From contig NW_025942349.1 of assembly GCF_000764305.2 (NCBI RefSeq), positions 1 to 64,000 on the forward strand: DNA of 64,000 bases. Reading direction: 5' to 3'. The stretch comes from Hyalella azteca. Lineage: Eukaryota > Arthropoda > Malacostraca > Amphipoda > Hyalellidae. The stretch's first letter is position 1, and each line of letters opens with the position of its first letter. The position numbers and the translations under genes are program-made. The notes below the pieces were generated by a model, which ran no database searches, was not told where the DNA came from, and saw nothing but the letters and a program-made list of their open reading frames with translations. Below, piece by piece: positions 11,966 through 24,430 of this stretch.

Positions 11966-14900
11966 AGGGGGAGGTAAATCCCTAGGTACATGCAGTAAAG
12001 GTATTGTATTTGGATTTTGAACGAATGTATTAAACTCTACATCACTTTGTTTAATTTGTTAGTGATGTCTAGCAGTGTCATCCCAACATCATATAACTGA
12101 ATATTAATAAAAATTTGTGGGCCCTGAATACAAAACGAACGTTCATCAGTAGTTGGTTATGCCAATTAACAGCTTAAATATTGATTATTTATGTTATGAT
12201 AAGGATTCAAAATTATCTCAAGGAGCTACAGGTATTGATTTTTTTGCGGTCCATCCAGCAGCCTCTGATTTTTAAATATATAATTTTTCTCGAAGGACCA
12301 TTCGTGTCATATACACTATGAAATTATCTAACTAATACGTAACCCAGTAAGCTAAAGTTTTTTTTATTAAAGTATTGTATCAGATGACTTAACAAACGAG
12401 CGCGAGCACATACTCGTGCATCGACGCCATTCTATGAGCGGGAGATGGTCATGGTTTGTTCAAATGTCAACATCTGACGAGAAACATCGCGAGGAAGCTT
12501 GACCAGCTGCTCTTTGCGGTTATATTAAGCAGATTCTGCCCATCAGGAGATGGACTCCCGAAAAATGCTTCTATATAGTAGCGGAATACAGCAGATGACC
12601 GATTACCGCCTGATTCACAAAAAAGGCGACTTGATAGATTGCGCGGCGACCCAAAATGGAACCCGAATTTCGAATGAGTAATTTAACACATATAATAACA
12701 TTGTTTCTGGCCGAAATATCAACGTTATAATAGTGATAATATAATAAGTTGAAGATATCATGCAATAGTGATTAAGCGTACGTACGTACAGAGGCAGTTT
12801 TGAAGTCAATGGATATGAAACATACAGCCGTTCGAAAATTCTTTGTTATTGGTGAGCCAAGTAAAAGATCATCGATAATTAATTCCAACTTACTTAAGGT
12901 GCGCCAAAACATAAACTGGAGCTTATGCCATAGACGTGCTTTAAGCAAAATAAGTTACATAATAATTCTTCTATATACCGACTAAAATCAAGTATTAATT
13001 GGTGGTGCGAGGAATGCTTGAACATCAACACCTCGTACAACATCGATCAGTTCTTCATGCAACCAGTTATGCAACCCTGCGATAGCAATCAACCCGCAAG
13101 TGGTGATCGTAGATGATGGTGATTTTGTATTTTCCAACTTATTTTGGGACAAGCCGTGATAGATACTTTGGTACATTGTTGCTACATGGTAATATGTTCG
13201 GGAGTAAAAGTGAATTTTGTCGGGAAATTGGAGAAACGTTATAAAAATTTAAATTTGAAATTTCAACGTGGAATATCTCTTGAATGGGTTGAGGATTTAA
13301 AGAATTGGCTAAATCAAGAGATTAATGCATGGTATGGTTATGCTTTTTTCTGAAAACTACAGTTTCATTACAAACTATTATTATTATGACTGTGCAATTA
13401 ATTACTGTCAATGCACTTCAATAATGTTATTATTGTTGTTATATTTTAGATTGGCAACACTTTAGTTCCCTAGAATGATAACACCGTCAATTTATTTCAC
13501 AGTCACGAACTGAATCCATCAATTGGCTAAAAAGATTTACCTGAGATTATAGCAGATGCATAAAAAATTGTGCTATTTATTTCAACAAATTATGTCCCAT
13601 CAAACTACAAAATAAAAATATGTAAATTTGTACACAGAAAATTTGCAGGGGCACTTCGTATAAAAGGAAAATGGCATCTTCCTATGCCTGCAACACTCAA
13701 AAATCCGTTTAATTTCTCGTTAACATTCCTCTTTTTAGAAACAATGACAATAAATATCCCTAAGCCCTTCATATTCTAAATTCTTTCCTGGAAATTGCTT
13801 GAGTGCGTCACCTGTTCACTATCATTCAAAATGAAGCAAGACACAAAAATAGCACAAAATTTATCTCCTCCGACTGAAAAAATATCGGTTATCTCTGAGG
13901 TACTACAGGGCTTCCAATCCGAAACCCGTTCGGCGATAGACTGACCTGACTCATAGCAGATTGATTTATTTAAGGCATGCGGAATTTTATCAACCAATGA
14001 GCAGGCGAGCTTCAGCTTTTGTTTTGACGTCGTCTCGGCAACAAACAAATACCGTGTCGCTGTCCTTGGAAACTGGTCAAGGGAACGCACTTTTAGACAA
14101 TATACCTCAACCGATTAGTTAATTTGTATGTCTGTAAATTCTTGATAACGAATTCTAGGTATGATTTCGCAGCAAAATTGTGAATACAATCAAATTGGAG
14201 TGAAGCATATATCTGGGAATAACCTGTGTCGTGAAAATAAAGTCAATGCAAGACCTTATCTGTAACTGCTATCGACCTTGTCTTCGGTGCGTGGCGCGCT
14301 GTGTAGTTCTGAAGGCCTGCATTTTCCCTGACATCGTGACCCTCAAGCTGAGAATTGGGAAGCACACACATAGAAAAACACATAATACAAAGTCTTAAAA
14401 AATTTAAAGTTTCTTCTACAACAAATTTTTTACAGATTGAATGAGTTTGCCTCTTCATAACGCCTTTTTATAATTCGAACTAGACCTTGTTCTTTTGGGA
14501 ATACTGAATCTTATTTTTCAATCGAGAACAATTCAAAAAGACAGGACAGACAAGAAAACGCCGTTCAAAGTAAAGAAATATCATCATTATTTTACAAAAG
14601 AACAGCAGATTTGAGTATCAAAATGCTCGACAGTAAGTGTTCAGAGAATAACTCAGAAAGATTTTGATAAAACTTAACTTTTCTAGGAACAATTAGTAAA
14701 ATTTGCTTGTGTTGTCATTTTACACGAAATTTCTTATTCTTGATTGAGTCTCTCAGAAATGAGTTAAGGTAGGAAACGAATCACGCTTGAGGCTAGAAAA
14801 CAATCATCGACTTTAAAAAGATTCAGACAAATTTAATGCTACTTAAATAAGGCCTGCGTTCAAACATTTAACAGAATTTCATGATCCTGGCTGTAGAACT

Positions 14901-16970
14901 CTATTTCAGACTGCGTACATAAAAGATATATTGCGGTCACAGCAGCAAATACATTTGGAGCTGAAAATTCCCCGTTATTAAATACCTTATTGGAGGTAGG
15001 CGAGAAATTTTGACGGACACTATTTGATAGTACACATACTTTGCTTCCAAATGAAACTACTTCCGGACTATTTTCAAAATATTGATTTTATTTCTCAATA
15101 TTAATGTTATCACAGTTTTACCAAGTATATTTTTAGCGCATTAATTGTACTCGTTGCACAATTAAAGTTTCATAGACAACGTTCGACAATAATTTGACAT
15201 GTACGCTGCAATAATTTGACATGTACGACGCTGCATGTCAAACCAGACTAGACAGAAACGATGGTTACACTGTGGAATCATGTTTGTCAGAGACATGGTA
15301 GATTACTTTCTCATCGGTCGAAGAGACTCCATTAAAACTTTTGCAGGCACTTCACCGAAAGCAGCTGCAGTCAGCCCAACTTTTCCGATCCGTGATAAAG
15401 TTTGGTCGTAATAAGCTGCTAGCTGAGTGCATGGATAGCCTGTCCATGGGTCATTGTCCATTCCAAAAGACCGTGCCTCGTCCAAATCGCATAATGGTGG
15501 CTACATTATTCGTGCACTATCGGCAGAAACGTCATCGATGTCAAAAGGAATACCACCAAATGGACACATTCGGCATGAAACCAACGTTAAGTTTTTTATG
15601 GCATGAAAATATTCCGGTGATTTTTGGTGTGATTTGCCAAGCTGCGTCCAACGAAAAAGTTCCCATAATATAAAACTACCATAAAACTACCATAATTACG
15701 CATAATTTGCCAGAAAAGTTCAAGTTCGGTTTGGAAGCGGAATTTAGTCGGAATAATGCATCACGTGGGGTTTTGTCCCCGGTTTCAGCTCCGCCCTGCA
15801 CCTCCTATCTCATGCACCTCCTATCTCCTCAATAGCTTAGAAAAACGGCACATTGTTAAAAATTAATCCAGAACGCGAAGTGGGTTTGCATCCACGCAAA
15901 ATTTCTAACTAATGTACGTAAATTGGAAGATCGTCTAGTTTTCCTAATTAAACATTACCTTTCTCAAAATCCACGAGGCGATAATGGTACGCTGAAAAGT
16001 TCATACCGGGCCCTCCCTGTGAAACAGTTATCCGTAAACAGTATGCCTATGCCTCCTTGTTTTTCGATGGAAGTTGGTAAAGCGCATCGGATAATTTATA
16101 ATTTCAGTTGAACTAACAGTCAGATTTAAGCATATGGAGGCAATCTTCATATTTCGTCTGTAGTTTGCCACAATTTCCTGACCACGAAGTCCCCGTGCAT
16201 TGATGCGGCCTAAAAAAACTTGTTTATCACATTTCATTCTCCTTACAAGGAGGCTTCCAGACAGCTCATATGTGAACGTTCGAAAACTGGTGTGTTAAAA
16301 GTTCTCAGCTAATAACCCACTGCAGTCAGAAATGATGACAGAGTTTCCTGATCACTGGCATTACCGTGCGACGCATCCAGAAAGTTTCTCGGGCTTCGTG
16401 GCGGGCAGCTGTTCCAAATGTTTCGCATCCGGAAAGATCAGTATAGTCTTATCTTTTCACTGGATAATTTTCCAAATTAAATTCGAGATGAATTCTCATT
16501 AAGTAGTTCTGAAATCATTGGTCGAAATTGTTAAGCCAAAGTATTTGCCTATGATTTGCCTAAATTATTTGCCCACGAAAGATGACGATATGCTATTTCT
16601 CGTTCGATCGACATCTATTTATCTAGGGACTTTTAAGCTAAATTTTGAGACAGCAAACTGTCGAAACTGAGTTTATAAATAATTCGTTGTACTACAGATT
16701 AAAAAACATTCAATTAAAATAATTGGCATAATTTAGATCAGTCGAATCAAACATATACAACGATTATAAATGTATTCGCAGATAAAATATTTGAATTAAC
16801 GTCGAGGAAAGGTGTAATTTTCAACTTAGGTTGTATTCCAAACACTCGCTAGCTCTTATAATTATTTAAAACAGCAATGCATTTAAAGATTGTATGGAGC
16901 ACAACTCTCGTCACCAACACATCTCCTAAAAGTCAGCGATAGTGAATGCCATCTAGCGAGGTTCACGTAG
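11966..16970. other. CpG-rich intergenic DNA without a supported gene
   Basis: No exon with convincing splice sites. Includes small direct repeats (AATAATTTGACATGTACG, 15190-15225; GCACCTCCTATCTC, 15795-15825). At 15303-15570 minus there is a decayed ORF (DEARSFGMDNDPWTGYPCTQ...) interrupted by a stop, of unknown identity. Confidence 0.5.
15303..15580 (-). pseudogene. Unrecognised decayed coding-like region
   Basis: One frame reads CPFGGIPFDIDDVSADSARI, then M, a TAG stop, and PPLCDLDEARSFGMDNDPWT, then GYPCTQLAAYYDQTLSRIGK and VGLTAAAFGEVPAKVL before its own stop. Composition is protein-like on both sides of the internal stop, suggesting a pseudogene. No family could be named. Confidence 0.3.
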
Positions 16971-16971
16971 C

Positions 16972-17150
16972 CGACAGCTCCTACTAGCTGGAGCTAGCAG
17001 CACCGTGTACCGTGTACACGATCGTTCCCTGCGTGTACACGGTACACGTTTGTACCTGACCGACAGCGCCTACTAGCTGGAGCTAGCAGTACCGTGTACC
17101 GTGTAAACGATCGTTCACTGCGTGTACACGGTACACGTTTTGTATCAGAC
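16972..17150. repeat. Two 89-bp tandem units each with a perfect or near-perfect hairpin
   Basis: Each unit contains CTACTAGCTGGAGCTAGCAG, then a 17-bp stem CGTGTACCGTGTACACG, an 11-base loop ATCGTTC(C/A)CTG and the complementary arm. Stems are 17004-17020/17032-17048 (perfect) and 17093-17109/17121-17137 (one mismatch). Confidence 0.9.
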
Positions 17151-17773
17151 CGCCCACTGACAGACACTCGTGCCTCCTTCTCTTGCCCCTCGTGTCTTTA
17201 AAATGTGTAGCTTGATTGTAAACACTCCGATATACGCAGAAAATTATCCTTTTTACGATGAAGAGTACAAAACAATTCAGTTTTCTATGCTGACGTTAAT
17301 ATTACAATTCATTTGCTTATTCACTTAGTTTACTGACGGGACGAGGCAGCCGGCAAGCAGGCGGCTGATGTTGCAGATGTTTGGTGCAGCGAGGCTCTCT
17401 ATACAACAGCTTGATCAACAATTTTTTGCAACCACCCAAGCGAAATAAACTTCCTGTCATGAATGAAGCTTGAAGTTCGTCCCATACTTAAAAGTTTTGA
17501 CGAGAATACGATAACCAAGAAATTATTATTAACGAATTAAGTCCCAAAACTCAGATGAAATAGTCTCATTGAAAAGAATGTCGTTACAATAAATAAAAAT
17601 GAGAGTTCGATGAGCTAACCTGCCAATTATTTCTGGTCATTTGAACTACTCTGAATTAGATGCCACAGCTACATAATCAACCTCGGAATTGATTGACCAC
17701 AAATTTTGTTCAATATTAAAGATTTTGACACTATAGCCAAGCATAGAAGACTATGATTGGCTTGGTATATAAG
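17151..17773. other. No recognised feature
   Basis: Mixed-composition DNA without an ORF or repeat that could be supported. Confidence 0.5.
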
Positions 17774-17882
17774 CAGAGGTGGGCGGTAGCGCGCTACATG
17801 TAGCGGCCGCTACATTTTCAGTAGCGGTAGCGGCGCTACATTTGAGCAATTATAGCGGTAGCGGTAGCGCCCGCTACATTTA
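17774..17882. mobile_element. hAT-like terminal segment, copy 1
   Basis: CAGAGGTGGGC followed by nested TAGCGGTAGCG/GCGCTACATTT words. CAGAGGTGGGC is a common hAT terminus. No matching opposite end is nearby. Confidence 0.45.
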
Positions 17883-18037
17883 TAGATAAAGCCTTTAGAT
17901 TTTACTTAATAGTATTAAATATTATTTAAAAACCAGCATAATACATAATATAAATTACAGAATAAAACTGTACGAAAGATTTCGGTGTAATGTTGTCAAC
18001 CTCAGCCTGTTAATAGTGTCAACATGTTAGTTGTTAC

Positions 18038-18130
18038 CAGAGGTGGGCAGAGCGCGCTACATTTTCAGTAGCGGTAGCGGTAGCGGCGCTACATTTAAGC
18101 AATTGTAGCGGTAGCGCCCGTTACATTTAG
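18038..18130. mobile_element. hAT-like terminal segment, copy 2 (direct orientation)
   Basis: The same CAGAGGTGGGC start and GTAGCGGTAGCGG array as 17774-17882, 264 bp further on in the same orientation. A LINE fragment abuts it on the right. Confidence 0.45.
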
Positions 18131-18139
18131 AAACAGGCG

Positions 18140-18614
18140 GTATGGTAGCGTCCGAGCTCCATACCGCCTGTCTGGTCTGATCCGGAATGAAAACAGGAGG
18201 TGTGTCGGAGAGGGGATTACGGCGCTTGATGCCTCTGTAGGTGGACCTGCATGAAGGGTCACGCTGGTAGTCGGGAACCAGCGTGAATTGGCGGCAGAAG
18301 GATGAGGCTATGATATGGTCTGCGGTGACATGAGAATTATTGAATGAAGTGGGTTGGTTAGGGGCTTGTCTGGTTGACTTGCCGGAGAGGGAGCGTAGGA
18401 GCGACCAGAATTTGTATGGATTTCTCTGCAGGTTGGATGACTGGGGACCTTCTTGATCCAGGTTGTGCGGGAGTGTGTGGTAATGGCTGCTGAGATGTTG
18501 TTGTTGAGGTCCGGGAGGCTGGGGTGGTTGGGGTTCAAGGCACGGGTCCTGTCGTGCTCTTGAATGAGAGGAATGGCTGATGGTGGAAGATTGGGAATGA
18601 AATCCCTTCTGCAT
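18140..18614 (-). mobile_element. Frameshifted Jockey-type LINE fragment (endonuclease-RT linker)
   Basis: One frame encodes LNPNHPSLPDLNNNISAAIT, then THSRTTWIKKV. After a frameshift another continues NPYKFWSLLRSLSGKSTRQA, then PNQPTSFNNSHVTADHIIAS and SFCRQFTLVPDY. The W...L..L(S/T)GK...N.P..F......A..I...F..QF pattern is the region just upstream of the RT domain in Jockey/RTE-type elements. Confidence 0.65.
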
Positions 18615-18629
18615 CCGCGAGGGATATCT

Positions 18630-20004
18630 TGATCTTAATTCACCACAGGGCTGGTGATAACCAGACGACGCACTGAATTAGCGGTTTCAATCTCCCAGAA
18701 GTTTGGTCTAATTATAATGTAATATATAATAGTATTTCACGGGTGCAAAATTCTGAAATAATTTTAGTTATTGCTCAACATCGTTTTCTACTGTGGAATG
18801 ATCAGAAACTATTTTTTTGATGGAGTAACTGTAATAAAATAGTGAGGTGAAAATTTTTTCTATGGACACAAAAAATTCATCTCTCCAATCATACACTTTG
18901 CCAACATTTTAGATCCAAGTTTTCGTTAAATAAATTCTCAGTGAGGTTGTATCGTCAATGGGCAATCGGTTCATTAACCGGGCGCTCAATCCATCCTATA
19001 TGAACACATGGCGAAAATAAATCATTAAACATTTTCCTTAAAAAAGCAAGGGCAGGATATTCATTTATTCTGTGTTGCACTCACAAGCGATTTGTGAAAT
19101 AATGTGTGAATATCGATGGATAATAAGTTGTATAAGTCTACTCTCTCTGCTGATATGAATAGGATTACCGTGATTGGAAACTTACATGATATACCCCGAA
19201 AGTTTTTTCTGTATTGCTTATGACATTTCATAAATACTATATCGATTTTGAATCTCAAATTTACACGTTACGCTCAAAAATCAAATTGGATCACAAAAAC
19301 TTTCATTTATTTGATTTCCTGTTCAATGCAGAAACAATCAACTTTGGAATGTCTCTTTCCACATTTTTAAGACATTTTTTGATTCGCAGCCAACAACGGA
19401 GGCAGTCGGTGGAATATAGCGCTGTTTACCCAAATTTTGTAGCCGTCGCGGCTAACCAGTAATCTGGTTAGCCCAGAGTAATCTGGGCCAGTATAGCACT
19501 CGATATTTGATATTATTAGCAATAGAAATATTTAAGCAACTGATTGCTTCAAGAACGTTTGATTTGAATTAGCCTAAGCTGCTAGCTACCACGGTGTTTA
19601 TTACCTTTGTGCCTTTGAGTTCAGCTTAGTCTGCTAATATCGGCATTGAGAATGTTCTGGCTCACGTTTATTGTTATCATGACTTGTCGTACATGTGTTC
19701 ATATTTAGATTCAAGTGATGAGAAATTTGGAACCGATGTGCAGGGATTTATTCGATGTCCTCGTATCTGAGTTCAGAACGCAATTCATAAATCCTTAAAT
19801 TAAAAATAGAGAATCGTTAAATGCTCAATCTACGAGCTCGTTTAACATTGAAGTAGTTTCGATTTGTCGTTATTTCATGCATTAGTACATTACGAATGTA
19901 ATGTAATTTATCATGTAATTTATTTCTAAACTTTATCCATTTAAACGTTCTTAGAATCACAAATTTATTCAATGTATCTTATAGAAATTCTAATGTGCAG
20001 GATT
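18630..20004. other. AT-rich stretch; twin hairpins at 19451-19487
   Basis: No gene recognised. GCTAACCA-GTAATC-TGGTTAGC is followed immediately by CCCAGA-GTAA-TCTGGG: two perfect adjacent hairpins. Confidence 0.55.
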
Positions 20005-20009
20005 TCATC

Positions 20010-20285
20010 GTGGCAAGAGGATAGCTGGATAGTAAAGAAAGAAACGAAGATCGTCTTTTTTGATCCTTACTGTCCTCGGACCCGCGATTAGGCAGCTACG
20101 GTACGCCACAAAAGTGGTAAATCTACCGGAGCCGCGACAACTGCTACAATTCTGCTGTGCTTGACCACCCGGCCTCCTTGCCGATTCTGACCAGAAACTG
20201 GCGCACAGAGCTGGGATCGAACCCGCGCCTCTCTGCTCCAATCTAGGTACTCTGAACTGTAACCACTGGGCCATCCTGCCCTATA
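20010..20285 (-). mobile_element. tRNA-derived SINE
   Basis: On the minus strand, an A box TGGCCCAGTGG (20263-20273) and a B box GGTTCGATCCC (20213-20223) lie in a tRNA-like head. A non-tRNA body follows, ending near ATCCTCTTGCC. No CCA-adjacent acceptor stem or anticodon loop could be folded convincingly, so it is a SINE and not a tRNA gene. Confidence 0.65.
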
Positions 20286-20600
20286 ACCAAGCACTGCACA
20301 CTAGCTAGCCCCGTCCAACTCCTTGATATTTGAGTCTCGTTGTGAGTCAGTCTAAATTTTTGCTAGCATTATTACCAGATAATCAAGGAAGTTTGCGCAC
20401 TTCAGAACAATTGGCTCAAGGCCATCCACGGGAATGGATGCAAGTCGAAAATCTGACAGCGCGTATCTGCGTGCATCAATGATACAGGCATCTGATAATA
20501 AGAGGCGCGTGATAATAATGCAATCCTTCTAAAAGCTTGTAATTTTGGGTGGCAGAACAGGCCTTTTTGCGATCACCTAATAAAATATAAGATACAAAAC

Positions 20601-20790
20601 ACCGCAGTGTGATGAGTGTGCAGTTCACTCACCGCAGTGTGAGTAGTGTGCAGTTCACTCACCGCAGTGTGATGAGTGTGCAGTTCACTCACCACGGGGT
20701 GCGCAGTATTGCCGCCCCCGTCACTGCGACGACGCGGGGTGCGCAGTATTGCCGCCCCCGTCACTGCGACGACGCGGGGTGCGCAGTATA
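20601..20790. repeat. Two adjacent tandem arrays (3 x 30 bp, then 2.4 x 40 bp)
   Basis: ACCGCAGTGTGATGAGTGTG+CAGTTCACTC three times, then CGGGGTGCGCAGTATTGCCG+CCCCCGTCACTGCGACGACG twice plus a partial copy. The partial copy runs into TATATAAAGG. Confidence 0.9.
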
Positions 20791-22251
20791 TAAAGGCATT
20801 ATATGTGACAGGCATTATTTACTCGTCAAAATTAGGATAGTTCGACTCAGTCTACACCTGGAGAGTGTGTGCGTTATCCTCCATTTTTGCCAAGTGATAA
20901 TCCCGTTGATTTCATTGGAGTTTTCACAAGGGCGTGTGTAAAATAATTCTCTGGCTTGTTACTCATGTGGGAATTCTGCTGCAGATCGGGTCGTAGATCT
21001 AGAAGAGATAACTCCAGACCAGTGATCCTAGCGCACCATCGATGCTCTGTAGCTGTGCCATCTCACCTATACATCGGATCTTACTGAAGAATGCGACCCT
21101 TCCATTAAAGTAAGTTTGGAAATTATCTAGTTATAGATACCGGGACATTGTGCAATCGCACCTTTTAGACTGAAGATATGCTGGAAAAAATACTATTTTG
21201 AACTGATTTGACGAATTGATATATTTTTTTCCTGTCAATTTGTCCTTAAAACCAAATAATTTGAAAATTGAATTTAAACGCGTTTTTAATTAAATTAACT
21301 AGATTTCAGTAGTACATTTGTACGATAAATGAGCTAAAAACAATGATGTAAACCATGAAATTGATATAATTTAGATTAATTTCAATATCCACGTTGTTTA
21401 TAGCCAATCAATATACTGTAGCAAAAAAATACCACGAAAATTGTCATCAAGAATAAATCTATGTAATTGAAAAAGGCCACACATGTGATATAGATAGAAA
21501 ATTCTACCCAATGATGAAGTTTTACTCAAGTCAACCATCACTTTATTGAGCACAGGAAGGAGCTCTCCTGTAAACTTGGAGGTGCAGCTGCATGGCAATA
21601 TTCTTGAAAAGGCTACCCCCAACCACCTCTCTTGGCTATAGGGCCATCATAGTGGAACAATAGTTAGCCTACATTACAATCCTACAGCCCAGGGTGATAG
21701 TTTGCATAATTTTTCATACACTGAAATATGCTGAATTTTGTTGTTGCTCTGCATGAATATTAGAAATTGTGTACAAGTTGCAAAGGGACATGCATTGCTA
21801 CACCTTTCATGCTATGGATGAGATTCTTTAGAGAATCGTAATAGATTACCAATGTACTATGTCTATGATGACAAGTGTAAATGTCTGTATAACTCTTTTT
21901 ATTTCAGTACAACAATGTGGTCATTGACACATTGTTGTACTTATTATCACTCCGAGATCACAAGTCGCTATTCCTCCAAATTTCTGCGCCGTCCGATATC
22001 AAGTGGCGGTGCTGGTCTCTTTGCGCATCCTATTTGTTGATTATTCGTTCTCTATTTGCGCCTACTTTGTAAATTCAGTGTTTCTCCCTTGTCGCGTATT
22101 AATGGCCACTTTTCTATCATGCGTGCTAATATTCATTCGTTTATTGGCCTTTCATTCCTGAATATATTAAATTCATCTGTTGTGATTGCGTTTTAGTCCC
22201 CGTGTAGCCTGAATCAAGCTTTGCATTCATAAACCAATAGGGAAGCGTGTT
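20791..22251. other. No recognised gene
   Basis: A TATATAAAGG motif sits at 20785-20794, but no transcript or ORF supports a promoter. The remainder is AT-rich. Confidence 0.45.
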
Positions 22252-22599
22252 TCAAATAACCTCCGAGGGCTGCGCGCGAGGCCGTGCACGCTCGACCACT
22301 TGGAGTCCCTCAGCCCGAAGACGCGCGATGGAAACCGAGTCAGCATCATGCCAGGTCTCGGTCAAGAAGACGACATCCAGAGAGCGCGAGCGGCGGATGT
22401 GAAGGAACTCATCAACTTTGTTGTTCAGCGAGCGGATGTTTAGGCTGCCGAACATTAACCGGCGACACGATTGCGCGGAGTGACAATCGACATGGACGCT
22501 GCGCAGGTTATGAGGCCTGCGAGCAGACACAGGTCCACGTTCAGCAGCAGAAGGATCAGCCGACGTACAGTCTAGCACAGGTGGCTGCCGTCGTGGCAA
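22252..22599 (-). mobile_element. LINE endonuclease-domain fragment
   Basis: Encodes RRLMFGSLNIRSLNNKVDEF, then LHIRRSRSLDVVFLTETWHD. Start of an AP-endonuclease domain: LNIRSL with the metal-binding Asn, and DVVFLTETW with the catalytic Glu. The frame ends near VVERARPR...; the rest of the endonuclease and the RT are absent downstream. Confidence 0.75.
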
Positions 22600-22619
22600 C
22601 GGCCGTCAATTAACAGCGA

Positions 22620-24430
22620 GGTCTTAAGCGTTGGGTGATTCAACTATAGAGTGACGTTTAGTGGCCGCGGTAACCACATTCTCGATGGAGAACAAATGAA
22701 TGGCGTGTTTATACAGGGTCAAGGGTAATGCTTATTTGCAGGTAATGATGTTGGTTGAGTGCACCTCACGAGCTGTCGAGTTATACCGATCAGGCCGAGG
22801 TTCACGTAAGACGTGAGTTATGTAGTGAAAATGTGCGGTCATTTCTAATTATATCGATTAATTATTAATAAAATTATTCGAGGCATTCGGCGGCTACATT
22901 TTGTTGGTAGGGTATGAATAATGTTGACTTAGGATTTTTTCGGCATTATATTTCATGCTCAGCAATCATCTCTTTTCTTTAGCATAGTTACCGCTTAACA
23001 TCGCGATTATCAATGTTGATCAAAATGAATGACTCATTGATATAAATGTGTTTTAATTAGATTTCCATCATTAAAAAATTTCTATCATCAAATAAAATTT
23101 GTTAATTAACTATCAAAATAACAATATGTAACGAATCACTGTAAATTCAAAATTCGTCGACAATCGTTTTGACTAGAGGGTGCGCTCTCGCATTTTAATC
23201 TGTAGCTCAGTAGATATTTTCCACACTAGTATTTTGGAGGAACTTTGCTTCCTACTGAAAATAAGTTGAAATCTTGCCAAAGATGCGTAGAAAGGCGCTG
23301 CTCGTGGTGTGCTGGAAGTATGATTCCAGATTGAATTGATCACCTTCTCCCAAACGACGACACGATCTGCCGCAGCATTTTAGCACGACATCCTGCACAG
23401 GTAATAAGTTGACAATCGTGGAGTTTTCTTAGTTATTGAGATTAATTAATAACGGTAAAAAAATACCCTCAGAATGACATGCGTCACCAAACATGTGTTT
23501 CTATTCACTAAACAAAGCAAAAGAAGCATATAAACTGATCAATATACAAGTATTTATTTAACTTATTTCTTTCATTTCAAGTGTATCAGGTTTAAAAAAA
23601 TGTAACTTTGTAATCAGGTTTAAAAAAATGTCATGTAAAAATGCAACTTTGCCCATGACTGTCTAGAAAAAACCTGTCATTTTAGATTGCCTATATAGCC
23701 TTCTATCGGCGCAATATTCTTCTCACTCCGTGCAAATCAGAGGTTCCTTCCCTGGATGATTGAAGAGAATAGCCTTCTTTAGGCGACCCTCAGCGACTCG
23801 AATATTAACGTCCCGAGTAGCTGAAAAGTTTTGCCAAAGAATCCTCATGCAGGACATACGGTTACAAGTTGTCTCTACCGACACCAGAATAATCGCATGT
23901 CAAGCAGTGAAATGGTTATGCCGATTAATTTTTGCATGCCGTACCAACCTCAGGTCATACATATATGTCTGACCAGTGACAGAAAAATCACTCCTACACG
24001 CAAGCAGCAGAATGGGTTCGGCAATGAATGCTCAGAAAATACATAGTATACAAGCTTCCTTTTGGTTATAGCAGTAGACTCACTATCCAATTGTGCCGAG
24101 ATGAATAGCAGCATTGCAATTTATATATTTTTTGGCATCCGCATGCACGGCCAAATAGCGTTCCGATCCCCGGAGTGAGGTAAAAATTTTGGCGCTTCTG
24201 TTGACTTTGTTCGTCGGTGAGAGAGCAGTGCCACTACGTGCCTGCAGTGACGAGTGACAACAGAGAATTTTATGCTCTGTCATTGACGTAATGCTGAAAA
24301 TAATTCTACGTCCATCAACTTGATACCCAAATGTACTGTACGTATGAGTAAAATGTCGTGGGTATACCGGTATAGTGCCGCAGGCTGGCACCCCTGGCAC
24401 CCCACAGGTTCGGTGCTCACTGCTCAATGA
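22620..24430. other. CpG-containing intergenic DNA, no supported gene
   Basis: Short ORFs only. A 114-codon frame at 24083-24427 minus has no recognisable motif. Confidence 0.45.

Noticed and set aside
12988..13176. Minus-strand ORF resembling a transposase N terminus
   Set aside because: No catalytic or HTH motif could be pointed to, and there are no flanking inverted repeats.
13776..14090. 104-codon open frame on the minus strand
   Set aside because: No motif, no homology recognised and no supporting splice sites; length compatible with chance.
20205..20285. tRNA gene on the minus strand
   Set aside because: A and B boxes are present, but a full cloverleaf is not, and a long non-tRNA body follows; this is a SINE.
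20785..20852. TATA box with TCAGTC initiator
   Set aside because: Spacing of about 60 bp is too large and there is no downstream coding sequence.
24083..24427. 114-codon open frame on the minus strand
   Set aside because: Starts and ends without splice signals and shows no recognisable domain.
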